Assembly: GCA_018261935.1 (NCBI GenBank)
Contig: JAGTRP010000001.1
Span: 1 to 64,000 of the forward strand
Source: Rhodocyclaceae bacterium
GTDB lineage: Bacteria > Pseudomonadota > Gammaproteobacteria > Burkholderiales > Rhodocyclaceae
Direction of reading: 5' to 3'
DNA length: 64,000 bases
A program made the position numbers and the translations under genes. Shown in pieces: positions 8,409 through 15,256 of the stretch. Each line of letters starts with the position of its first letter. The first letter of the stretch is position 1. The notes beneath the pieces were generated by a model that was not told the DNA's origin, did not search any database, and saw only the letters and a program-made list of their open reading frames with translations.

Positions 8409-10921
8409 CAGTCCTCCCGCACCGCCAGGACCGCGTCCCGGGCCATGGCCAGCCGCCCGCTGGCGGCCGCCGTCAGCACCGCCAGGCAAGCCACCGCGGC
8501 GGCAAAGCCGGCCAGGGGTCCCCAAGGCACCTGCATGTCCATGCTCCAGTGGAAGGACTGGCGGTTCACCACCTGGATCAGCACGATGCTCAGCACCCCG
8601 CCGAGCACGAATCCCACCACCAAGGCCACGGACGCCAGCAGGGCGCCCTGGAAGGCCAGCATGGCGGCGATGGCGCGGCGGTCCATGCCGAGATGGCGCA
8701 GGACCCCGAATTCCCGGCGGCGGGCCAGCACCAGGGCCGCGAAGCTGGCCGAGAGGCCGGCCAGCCCCACCACCACGGCGGCGGCTTCGAGGGCGTAGGT
8801 GGCGGCGAAGGTGCGGTCGAAGAGGGAGAGGGAAAACCGTTTCAGTTCCCCCGGGAACTCCACCGCCACCCGGCCGCCCGGGAACAGGTCGGCGATTTCC
8901 CGGGCCACCTCCCCGGCTTCCGTCCCCGGGGCGAGCCAGATGGCGGCCTCGTTGGCCGAGGTGTCGCCGCTGGCGGCCACGTAGGCGTCCCGGTCGAGGA
9001 CGATGGCCCCGCCGCTGCGGGCGTAGTCCCGCCACACCCCGGCCACCCTCGCCGGCAGGGCGCCCTTTTCCAGGGGCAACTCGACGATCTGCCCGGGGTG
9101 CCAGCCATAGAGGTCGGGCATGGCCTCGCTGATCCAGACCTCGGGATACCCCCTGCCCGGCAGGCGCCAGGGTCCCACCAGGGGCAGGGTGCTGTCCGGT
9201 GTCCCCGCATTCACCGTCCGGACCAGGAGGGCCACCGGCGGCTTGTCCGGGGCCAGGGAAAGGTTGAGGCTGCGGCGGAACTCGATCCGAGCCATCCCCG
9301 GCAGGGCCGCCAGCCGGGACTGGGCCTCGGCGGGCAGGAAGGCGCTGTCGCCGGGGCCGCCGGTGCGCAGGTAGAGATCGGCGGGGAGCAGCCGGTCCAG
9401 CCAATCCTCCAGGGAATGGCGGAAGGAACCCACCATGACGGCCATGGCCGCCGCCACCGCGACGCTGGCCACCAGGGGCGCCAGGCTCAGGGAAACCTGG
9501 CCGGCGGCGGCCCGCAATTGGGCGAGGCCGAGCTGGGCCGCCACCCAGCGGGAAAGGGGCAGGCGCGCCGCCAGGGCGAGGAGAAGCCCGGTGGCCCAGG
9601 GCAGCAGGGCGATGGCGGCGAGGAGGAAAAGGGCGACGGCGACGTAGCCGAAAACCGGCAGCCGCGCCACCGCCGGCAGGCCGACGGCTACCCCGGCCAG
9701 GAAAGCCAGGAAGAGCCCCGTCCGGGGCGAGGGGCGGCGGGCCGACAGTTCCTCTCCGTCGCCGCCCCGCAGGGCCCGGGCCGGTGACGCCCGGGCGGCT
9801 TCCAGGGCGGGGGCCAGGCTGCCGGCGAGGGCCGTCGCCATCCCCAGGGCGACGTAGGCTGCCGCCATGCCCCAATCCACCCCGGCCCGGGGGGCGAGGC
9901 CGCGCAGATAGGTGCTTCCCAGGTCGGCCCCCACGGTCCGCAGCAGGAGATCCGCCAGGCCCTGGCCGAGGACCACACCGACCAGGCTGCCCGCCAGCCC
10001 CAGGACCAGGGCTTCGGCGAGCAGAAGGGTCAGCAGCTCCCGGCGGCTCAGTCCCAGGGTGCGCAGCAGGGCCAGCTGGGGACGGCGCCGCACCACCGCC
10101 AGGGCCTGGCTGGAGAAGACCAGGAGGCCGCCGGTGAACAGGGCCACCAGGGCGAGCATGCCCAGATTGACCCGGTAGGCCCGGGTGAATTCCGCCACCT
10201 GGCGAGCCCGGGCGGTGGGCGGCTCGATGCGGACTCCGGCCGGCAGCAGCGAGGCCAGGGCCGTGGCCGCCCGGGTCCGGTCCACCCCGGGCTTCAGGCG
10301 CAGGTCGATGCGGGAAAGGCTGCCCAGGAAGCCGAAGGCGCCCTGGGCGGCGGCAATGTCCATGATCGCCAGGGGCTGGCCCGGCAGATCGACGGTGCCT
10401 GCCACCTTGAAGGTCACCGCCCCCATCCCGGACTGGAGCGCCACGGTGCCTCCCGGGCCGACGCCCAGCCAGGCAGCGGCGGCCGGGTTGAGGAAGACCC
10501 GGTCGGGGTACAGGGCCTCGGTGGGTTCCGGCAAGGCCGCCAGGACCGGCTGCAGCTCGGCCGCCCGGAAGATGTCCAGGCCCAGGACCCGCAGCCGCTC
10601 CCGTCCGTCGGGACCCTTGGACGGCACCTTGGCCTCCAGTTCCACCAAGGGGCTGGCCGCCGCCACTTCCGGACGGGTGGCGAGCCGGGGATAGAGGCTC
10701 TCGGCCATGCCGCCCTGGATGGCCTGGACCGCCAGGTCCGCCTCCCCGGCCAGGCGCCGGGCGGCTTCCTCGGCTTCCGCCACCGCCACGGCGTGCACCC
10801 GATGCACGCCGTAGCCCAAGGCGACCCCGAGGACCAGGGCGAGGACTCCCACCAGGCCGCGCCAGCCCTGGCTCGCCAGGGCCAGGCGGCGCACTTCCGG
10901 AGCCAGGTAAAGGCTAGCCAT
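8405..10921 (-). CDS. ABC transporter permease, FtsX/MacB-type (duplicated core)
   Basis: An 838-residue inner-membrane permease with the layout of FtsX-family export or lipid-handling transporters. It has an N-terminal helix (about residues 25-45), a large periplasmic MacB-like domain, three helices around 255-370, further central helices (about 400-500), a second periplasmic part, and three C-terminal helices ending near residue 830. The segment LALLRTLGLSRRELLTLLLA and the later FGVLRHLGMDRRAIAAMLAF are the repeated cytoplasmic coupling motifs. It sits two bases downstream of the ATPase gene and overlaps the AttH-like gene by four. It probably extracts or moves a lipid-like molecule together with those partners. 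Confidence 0.88.
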   Translation of the reverse strand: MASLYLAPEVRRLALASQGWRGLVGVLALVLGVALGYGVHRVHAVAVAEAEEAARRLAGEADLAVQAIQGGMAESLYPRLATRPEVAAASPLVELEAKVPSKGPDGRERLRVLGLDIFRAAELQPVLAALPEPTEALYPDRVFLNPAAAAWLGVGPGGTVALQSGMGAVTFKVAGTVDLPGQPLAIMDIAAAQGAFGFLGSLSRIDLRLKPGVDRTRAATALASLLPAGVRIEPPTARARQVAEFTRAYRVNLGMLALVALFTGGLLVFSSQALAVVRRRPQLALLRTLGLSRRELLTLLLAEALVLGLAGSLVGVVLGQGLADLLLRTVGADLGSTYLRGLAPRAGVDWGMAAAYVALGMATALAGSLAPALEAARASPARALRGGDGEELSARRPSPRTGLFLAFLAGVAVGLPAVARLPVFGYVAVALFLLAAIALLPWATGLLLALAARLPLSRWVAAQLGLAQLRAAAGQVSLSLAPLVASVAVAAAMAVMVGSFRHSLEDWLDRLLPADLYLRTGGPGDSAFLPAEAQSRLAALPGMARIEFRRSLNLSLAPDKPPVALLVRTVNAGTPDSTLPLVGPWRLPGRGYPEVWISEAMPDLYGWHPGQIVELPLEKGALPARVAGVWRDYARSGGAIVLDRDAYVAASGDTSANEAAIWLAPGTEAGEVAREIADLFPGGRVAVEFPGELKRFSLSLFDRTFAATYALEAAAVVVGLAGLSASFAALVLARRREFGVLRHLGMDRRAIAAMLAFQGALLASVALVVGFVLGGVLSIVLIQVVNRQSFHWSMDMQVPWGPLAGFAAAVACLAVLTAAASGRLAMARDAVLAVREDW

Positions 10922-10923
10922 GG

Positions 10924-11604
10924 TCAGAGGGGGACCAGGGCGTCCCCGGTGAGGCGGTAGATGCGGTCGGTGCTCTCCGCCGCCGCCCGGGAGTGGGTCA
11001 CCAGGATGCCGGCCGCGCCCGCTTCCTTGATGGAGCGGCGCAAAAGTTCCAGGACCCCGGCCGCGGCGGCGGCATCCAGATTCCCGGTGGGCTCGTCGGC
11101 CAGCAGGAGGCTGGGCCGGTGCACCACGGCCCGGGCGATGGCGACCCGCTGGGACTCGCCGCCGGAGAGCCGGGACGGGGAATCGTCCCGCCGGGCTTCG
11201 AGCCCCACCGCCGCCAGCACCTCTGCCACCCGGGCGTCGATGGCCGGCCGGGGCAGGTCATTCAAGACCAGGGGCAGGGCCACGTTCTGGGCAATGCTCA
11301 GATAGGGCAGGAGGTGGAAGGCCTGGAAGACGAAGCCCAGGTGCTGGCGCCGCAGGCGGGCGAGGCCCTCGTCGTCGAGGCCGGCAAGGTCGGTGCCGGC
11401 GACCCGGATGGTGCCGGCGTCGGGCCGGTCGAGGCCGGCGACGAGGTTGAGGAGGGTGGACTTCCCTACCCCGGACTCCCCCATGATGGCCACGTACTCC
11501 CCGGCCTCCAACTCCAGGCCGATGCCTGCCAGGACGGTGCGCTGGCCGTAGGACTTGGCCAGGTCGCGCAGGATCAGGGGCGACTCGATCAACTCACCCG
11601 GCAT
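10924..11604 (-). CDS. ABC transporter ATP-binding protein (LolD/MacB-like)
   Basis: A 226-residue ATPase with Walker A GESGVGKSTLLN, Q-loop in FVFQAFHLLPYLS, signature LSGGESQRVAIARA, Walker B LLLADEPTGNLD and switch histidine in VTHS. This is the LolD/FtsE/MacB subgroup that powers FtsX-type permeases, and the permease gene follows at once. The ATG at 11604 (protein start MPGELIESP) is chosen because the ABC fold begins about 10 residues later. The ribosome-binding site is weak, and an in-frame TTG a few codons on is an alternative. Longer upstream open frame lacks family similarity and runs through the divergent promoter of the cystatin-like gene. Confidence 0.9.
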   Translation of the reverse strand: MPGELIESPLILRDLAKSYGQRTVLAGIGLELEAGEYVAIMGESGVGKSTLLNLVAGLDRPDAGTIRVAGTDLAGLDDEGLARLRRQHLGFVFQAFHLLPYLSIAQNVALPLVLNDLPRPAIDARVAEVLAAVGLEARRDDSPSRLSGGESQRVAIARAVVHRPSLLLADEPTGNLDAAAAAGVLELLRRSIKEAGAAGILVTHSRAAAESTDRIYRLTGDALVPL

Positions 11605-11610
11605 ATGCTG

Positions 11611-11640
11611 TTGACATAGAAACTCGATGTGCCTTATAAG
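11611..11640 (+). promoter_or_regulatory. Predicted sigma-70 promoter of the cystatin-like gene
   Basis: A perfect -35 hexamer TTGACA (11611-11616) is followed by an 18-base spacer and the -10 hexamer TATAAG (11635-11640, five of six consensus bases). The expected start point is near 11647, giving a leader of about 115 bases before the ATG at 11763. The element lies between the ABC ATPase start (minus strand) and the cystatin-like gene (plus strand), and points only at the latter. Confidence 0.6.
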
Positions 11641-11762
11641 AATGTGGCCTTGCCACTGGTAAGGGCCTGGCAGCAAGCCTGCCGATTTCGATCTCCCGTG
11701 ACCGTTAAGGTTGCGACGGTTCCGGGGGCTCCCAAATGCAACCACATTCAGAGGTAAAGGTT

Positions 11763-12041
11763 ATGTCGGATACTATTCCTGGCGGCTGGACTGCTTTCAA
11801 CTTCGAACTTACGCCAGAGGCCAAAAAGGTCTTTGCGGAAGCGGTGGAACTGGTAGGCGTGAAATACACGCCGTTTGCTTTTGCCACCCAAGTGGTTGCG
11901 GGCACCAACTACTGCTACCTGTCCCAGGCCCTGCCGGTTGTGCCGAATGCGCGCTTGCGTGTGGTGAAGGTCTACATCTACCAGCCGCTGCCGGGCCAAG
12001 GCCAGGCGCACATTACCCAGATCGTCGAAATCAACCCGTGA
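11763..12041 (+). CDS. Stefin-like cystatin (predicted cysteine protease inhibitor)
   Basis: A 92-residue protein carrying the three contact elements of family-1 cystatins (stefins). These are the N-terminal IPGGW (Gly7-Gly8), the first hairpin QVVAGTNY (43-50, matching the stefin Q-x-V-x-G core) and the second-hairpin loop QPLPGQG (74-80). Between them are a helix (TPEAKKVFAEAVE) and alternating strands, in the usual helix-on-sheet order. There is no signal peptide, so it should be cytosolic, as stefins are. Start 11763 is chosen because GAGG ends eight bases upstream; an ATG at 11736 would add nine residues. It has its own promoter and terminator. Papain-like protease inhibition is inferred from motifs. 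Its target in this cell, or in a host or predator, is unknown. Confidence 0.8.
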   Translation: MSDTIPGGWTAFNFELTPEAKKVFAEAVELVGVKYTPFAFATQVVAGTNYCYLSQALPVVPNARLRVVKVYIYQPLPGQGQAHITQIVEINP

Positions 12042-12120
12042 CGGTAGTGGGCTGACCAGGGCAAGACAGTTTTCGCCAAGGGGCGATTGCCCGGCGAATT
12101 TGTTCCGTCTGCCAAGAACG

Positions 12121-12156
12121 ATGCGGTTGACCCGGCAACGGGTTAACCGCATTTTT
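12121..12156 (+). terminator. Rho-independent terminator of the cystatin-like gene
   Basis: A 14-base-pair stem (12121-12134 with 12139-12152, one G-T pair) closes a GCAA tetraloop of the stable GNRA type. The 3' arm runs directly into a T-rich tract (12152-12156). It lies 80 bases after the stop codon. Confidence 0.85.
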
Positions 12157-12214
12157 CATTTGTGCCGCGGGGTGTCCTGGGATGCCTGGCTGCGAGCCTG
12201 GATCTTGCACACCA

Positions 12215-12279
12215 CGGGGTGAGGTCTTGCATTAATGCGTGGCGACGGCAGATTTGCAGGATTGCAAGACCTGACCCCG
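12215..12279. repeat. 65-bp palindromic repeat, copy 1
   Basis: A 65-base element made of two 17-base arms (12215-12231 and 12263-12279) that are inverted copies with one mismatch, around a 31-base centre. A second copy of the same length lies at 13454-13518 in the same orientation; about 56 of 65 positions agree by eye, and GATCC follows both. The form is that of REP/MITE-like mobile palindromes, such as those mobilised by REP-associated tyrosine transposases, but no transposase is in the window. The two copies bound the immunity-gene segment. Confidence 0.75.
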
Positions 12280-12289
12280 GATCCTTTGC

Positions 12290-12400
12290 GCTGGCATAAC
12301 CCTGCAGGAAGCGCTGGCCGGTGAGCTGCCCGACCTGCTCCCGGATCAGCTGCTGCTCGTAGAGGCCGTCGCCCAAGCGAGTATCCCAGTTCCTCTCTTC
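12290..12400 (-). pseudogene. Fragment of a hemagglutinin/CdiA-like two-partner secretion protein
   Basis: On the minus strand this stretch reads NWDTRLGDGLYEQQLIREQV followed by GQLTGQRFLQGYAS. That pattern (LGDGxYEQxLxREQxxQLTGxRxLxGY) recurs in filamentous hemagglutinin / CdiA-type exoproteins. There is no start codon with a ribosome-binding site. The upstream part runs into the end of the immunity gene in a different frame, and the downstream part is cut by repeat copy 1 (12215-12284). It is a short displaced piece of a large exoprotein gene, comparable to the orphan fragments left in contact-dependent inhibition loci. Similarity is from memory of the family pattern, so confidence is moderate. 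Confidence 0.5.
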
Positions 12401-12426
12401 AGGGCAAGAGTGGCTGCATTCACGGC

Positions 12427-13290
12427 CTACTGTTTCTTTCCTAGTAACCTAACAAACCAGCTGCGCTGGGTTTCGGGTTCAATCCGCGCCGGGTGGGTAC
12501 TCGGACCATTGGGGCGCAATAGGTCTCCGGGGTAATACTCGTGGCCCAGGCATAGGCTGTCGTCCAGTCCAAAGGCCTTGACGGCTGCCACTGCCTCGAT
12601 GCACCAGCGGCCGAAGTAGCTGCCCATTTCCAGCGGGTGCTTCTCTGGGTCGCCGTAGATGTACCACCACAGTTCGTCCTTGCCCTTACGAGCCAGCTCG
12701 GCGTACCAATGATCGACGAAGTCTTTGAGCAGAGCCGCCCGTTGCTCGCGCGGTGCATCAATGGCTTTCAGCAACCGAGCATAAGGTTTTCCATGCTGGA
12801 GCCGCTCGCCAATCTTGCGGTCAGGTGACCGGCTGGCGATGACTCGGTCGAGCAGGACGTCTTGCCCTTCACCTTCGACCAGGGCGAGCAGACGTTGCCA
12901 CTGGTCGTCCGGGATTTCCAGCGCGAGCGCCAGACCGACCAGCCAGAAACACCAGTTGTAGTGGTTCAGGCTGGAAAGCGCGAAAGTCCAGTCACGGCAG
13001 GTCGCCAGCTTGTGCTCGCGACAAATCCGCTCGGCGAGCCTGTTTGAGAGTTCCCAGGCGTCGAGCAGGCCGGGGAAGTGCTGAGCCAGTTCGTGAATAG
13101 GATCGCCGCGAGAGTAACGTTCAACGATAAGCCGAAAGTATTCAATGGCGGCGTCGAGCGAATACTGTGGATCGTATACAGGATTCTTGCTTGGCAGCTT
13201 TAGAGCTGCCAACATTTTTCTTGTACGGCTGTCACTATGTGCAACCCATTTGTTCCAATACTCCATGTTCCCCATTGGTGCTCGGGTCAT
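12427..13290 (-). CDS. PoNi-type immunity protein (DUF1910/DUF1911), orphan
   Basis: A 287-residue soluble helical protein. The C-terminal third has the DUF1911 (PoNi C-terminal) pattern: WWYIYGDPEKHPLEMGSYFG, then W-C-I-E-A-V-A-A-V-K-A-F-G-L-D-D, then a G-H-E-Y-Y-P-G-D-L motif. The N-terminal two thirds fit DUF1910. Such proteins neutralise PoNe-type DNase toxins delivered by type VI or other contact systems. GGAGG lies six bases upstream of the ATG at 13290. That ATG overlaps the stop of an upstream remnant frame (ATGA), the usual effector-immunity arrangement. No intact effector is present, so this is an orphan immunity gene. Base composition is visibly less GC-rich than its neighbours, suggesting transfer. 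Confidence 0.75.
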   Translation of the reverse strand: MTRAPMGNMEYWNKWVAHSDSRTRKMLAALKLPSKNPVYDPQYSLDAAIEYFRLIVERYSRGDPIHELAQHFPGLLDAWELSNRLAERICREHKLATCRDWTFALSSLNHYNWCFWLVGLALALEIPDDQWQRLLALVEGEGQDVLLDRVIASRSPDRKIGERLQHGKPYARLLKAIDAPREQRAALLKDFVDHWYAELARKGKDELWWYIYGDPEKHPLEMGSYFGRWCIEAVAAVKAFGLDDSLCLGHEYYPGDLLRPNGPSTHPARIEPETQRSWFVRLLGKKQ

Positions 13291-13434
13291 GGCTTTCCTC
13301 CCGACGGATTGGTTCCAGAAGTCAGAATTCTGGACGTATTTATCGGTTTGGGCTTGCCTAACCCATCAAGCACCTGAACTTCGGTGGCACCATCTGGGCG
13401 CGTGGTGACGACCCAGGTCTCAGTTCGACCAGCT
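13287..13434 (-). pseudogene. 3' remnant of the cognate toxin/effector gene
   Basis: About 48 codons in frame and translationally joined to the immunity gene: its TGA stop overlaps the immunity ATG as ATGA. The residues (GRTETWVVTTRPDGATEVQV, then a short tail ending GGKP) look like the extreme C-terminus of a secreted toxin. At its 5' side the frame leads almost directly into repeat copy 2 (13454-13518), after which there is no further coding sequence. The position and the overlap are seen directly. That it was a PoNe-type effector is inferred from the neighbouring immunity family. Confidence 0.55.
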
Positions 13435-13453
13435 TTTATAGAATCTGGGCACC

Positions 13454-13518
13454 CGGGGTCACATCTTGCATTCACGCATGGCGACGCCAGACTTGCAGGA
13501 TTGCAAGACCTGGCCCCG
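13454..13518. repeat. 65-bp palindromic repeat, copy 2
   Basis: Same architecture as copy 1: 17-base arms at 13454-13470 and 13502-13518, here with three mismatches between arms, a 31-base centre, and GATCC beyond the right arm. It is in direct orientation relative to copy 1, with the two left ends 1239 bases apart. It abuts the truncated end of the effector remnant, so an insertion or recombination here probably removed the rest of that gene. The rest of the gap up to 13682 shows no gene. Confidence 0.75.
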
Positions 13519-13682
13519 GATCCGGTGAGTCGCCCCGGTTTTGTTAGCCCCCCGCATCAAACCAAGGCATTTCCGTTCCGCTGTAATCCGAAGGCTTAAC
13601 CGTTCCGAACCGGCACGATTAACGTTTCAGGGACAATCAAAGCACAGGAATATTCCCCCCAGTCTTATGGCAACATGCCGGC

Positions 13683-14369
13683 ATGTACGTCATTCCCCGT
13701 CTTTCCCCCAGCGACTGGCTGGCCCTCGCCGTCTTTTTCATCTCCTGGGCCGGCTACGCCTGGTTCTCCGAACAGAGCCGCTGGAGTTCCAAGGGCCTTA
13801 CCGGCAAGAGCCACGAATTCCGCCTGGAGTGGGCCTACCGGATGCTCGCCCGGGAGGTCCGCATCGTCGATTCGAACCTGATCGGCAACCTGATGGGCAG
13901 CGTTTCCTTCTACGCCAACACCACCATCTACATCATTGCCGGCCTGCTCGCCGCCCTCGGTGCCCTGGACAAGCTCATCAACCTCTCCGCCAACCTCCAC
14001 CTGGGGGGCGCCGGCAGCCGGGAGCTGATCGAGCTCAAGCTGCTCCTCCTTCTGGGGAGCTTCGTGTACGCCTATTTCAAGTTCACCTGGTCCCTGCGCC
14101 AATTCAACCTGTACTCCATCCTGGTGGGCGCGGCCCCCAACGGCCACCGGGGAGAGGCTGAGATCGACCGCTACGCCACCCGGCTGGCATCCCTCAACAG
14201 CCTGGCCGGGGACGACTTCAACCGGGGCATCCGGGCCTATTATTTTGGCCTGGCGGCCCTCAGTTGGCTGGTCAATCCCCTGCTCATGGCGATCTTCAGC
14301 ATCAGCGTCCTCCTCATCCTTTATCACCGGGACTATCGCTCCCCCGCCCAGCGGGTCCTGTCGACATGA
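13683..14369 (+). CDS. DUF599 family membrane protein
   Basis: A 228-residue integral membrane protein matching the DUF599 pattern. It has an N-terminal helix (residues 10-28), then the family stretch around WAYRMLAREVRIVDSNLIGN, a helix pair near 75-125 with KFTWSLRQFNLYSILVGAAP between helices, and a C-terminal helix pair near 185-220. The function of this family is not known. The stop overlaps the start of the RarD gene (ATGA), so the two form an operon. The ribosome-binding site before 13683 is weak; the earlier ATG at 13675 is in a different frame. Confidence 0.8.
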   Translation: MYVIPRLSPSDWLALAVFFISWAGYAWFSEQSRWSSKGLTGKSHEFRLEWAYRMLAREVRIVDSNLIGNLMGSVSFYANTTIYIIAGLLAALGALDKLINLSANLHLGGAGSRELIELKLLLLLGSFVYAYFKFTWSLRQFNLYSILVGAAPNGHRGEAEIDRYATRLASLNSLAGDDFNRGIRAYYFGLAALSWLVNPLLMAIFSISVLLILYHRDYRSPAQRVLST

Positions 14370-15250
14370 GCGGTCCGAAGCCGGCCCTGGCCGGCATCGG
14401 CTTCGGCCTTGCCGCCTATGGCATGTGGGGATTCTTTCCCCTCTTCTTCCGGCAGCTCGCCCAGGTCCCGCCCATGGAGGTCCTCTGCAACCGGGCGGTC
14501 TGGGCATGCGTCTTCGTAGCCCTGCTGCTCTCGGTCAAGGGGCAATGGCACAAGGTCCGGGCCGTATTGGCCCGTCCCAGGCAACTGCTGCTCCTGACCG
14601 CCGCGGCCTTCCTGGTGGGCAGCAACTGGCTGGTTTTCCTGTGGGCGGTGGCCAACCGGCAGGTCATCGCTTCCAGCCTGGGCTATTTCCTGACTCCCCT
14701 GGTGAATGTGGTGTTGGGCCTGACCGTCCTGAAGGAGCGCCTGAACGGCAAGGAATGGCTGTCGGTGGGGCTGGCCGTCGCCGCCGTGGTGAACGAGGTT
14801 TTCACCCTGGGCGGCCTGCCCTGGGTGTCGCTGGCGCTGGCCGGCACCTTCGGCCTCTATGGCCTGGTGCGCAAGCAGGTGCCGGTGGATGCCATTTCCG
14901 GCCTCTGGCTGGAGACCCTGGCCATGCTGCCGGTGGCCGGCCTCTACGCCCTCTGGCAGAGCCAGCAGGGGCACCCGGTCTTCACCGGCCACGACGACGC
15001 CACCCAGATGCTCTTCATCCTGGCCGGCATCATCACCGCCCTGCCCCTGATGGCCTTCGCCGCGGCCACCCAGCGCCTCAACCTGGCCACCGTCGGCATG
15101 CTCATGTACATCAACCCGACCCTGCAGTTCGCCACCGCCGTCTGGCTCTTCGGAGAGCCCATGGCCCCTTCCCGCCTCGCCACCTTCGGCCTCATCTGGC
15201 TGGGGCTCCTGGTCTATAGCTGGAGCGCCTGGCAGAAATATCGCCGCTGA
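14366..15250 (+). CDS. rarD: RarD, EamA/DMT-family transporter
   Basis: A 294-residue inner-membrane transporter with about ten helices (two EamA repeats). The RarD subfamily is shown by YGMWGFFPLFFRQLAQVPPM at the N-terminus, the NWLVFLWAVANRQVIASSLG segment and LGYFLTPLVNVVLGL. RarD was first named for chloramphenicol sensitivity; its physiological substrate is not established. Translation is coupled to the upstream DUF599 gene through an ATGA overlap, and the spermidine-synthase-like gene follows after six bases. Confidence 0.9.
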   Translation: MSGPKPALAGIGFGLAAYGMWGFFPLFFRQLAQVPPMEVLCNRAVWACVFVALLLSVKGQWHKVRAVLARPRQLLLLTAAAFLVGSNWLVFLWAVANRQVIASSLGYFLTPLVNVVLGLTVLKERLNGKEWLSVGLAVAAVVNEVFTLGGLPWVSLALAGTFGLYGLVRKQVPVDAISGLWLETLAMLPVAGLYALWQSQQGHPVFTGHDDATQMLFILAGIITALPLMAFAAATQRLNLATVGMLMYINPTLQFATAVWLFGEPMAPSRLATFGLIWLGLLVYSWSAWQKYRR

Positions 15251-15256
15251 TCCACC

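Noticed and set aside
12290-12306. Possible sigma-54 promoter (TGGCAT...TGCA)
   Set aside because: The GG-to-GC spacing is one base short and the site is inside the hemagglutinin-like remnant with no gene placed to use it.
12215-13518. The two 65-bp repeats as a CRISPR array or as phage attachment sites
   Set aside because: Only two copies, 1.2 kb apart, with a whole gene between and strong internal symmetry. No integrase and no tRNA target next to them. REP/MITE-like palindromes fit better.
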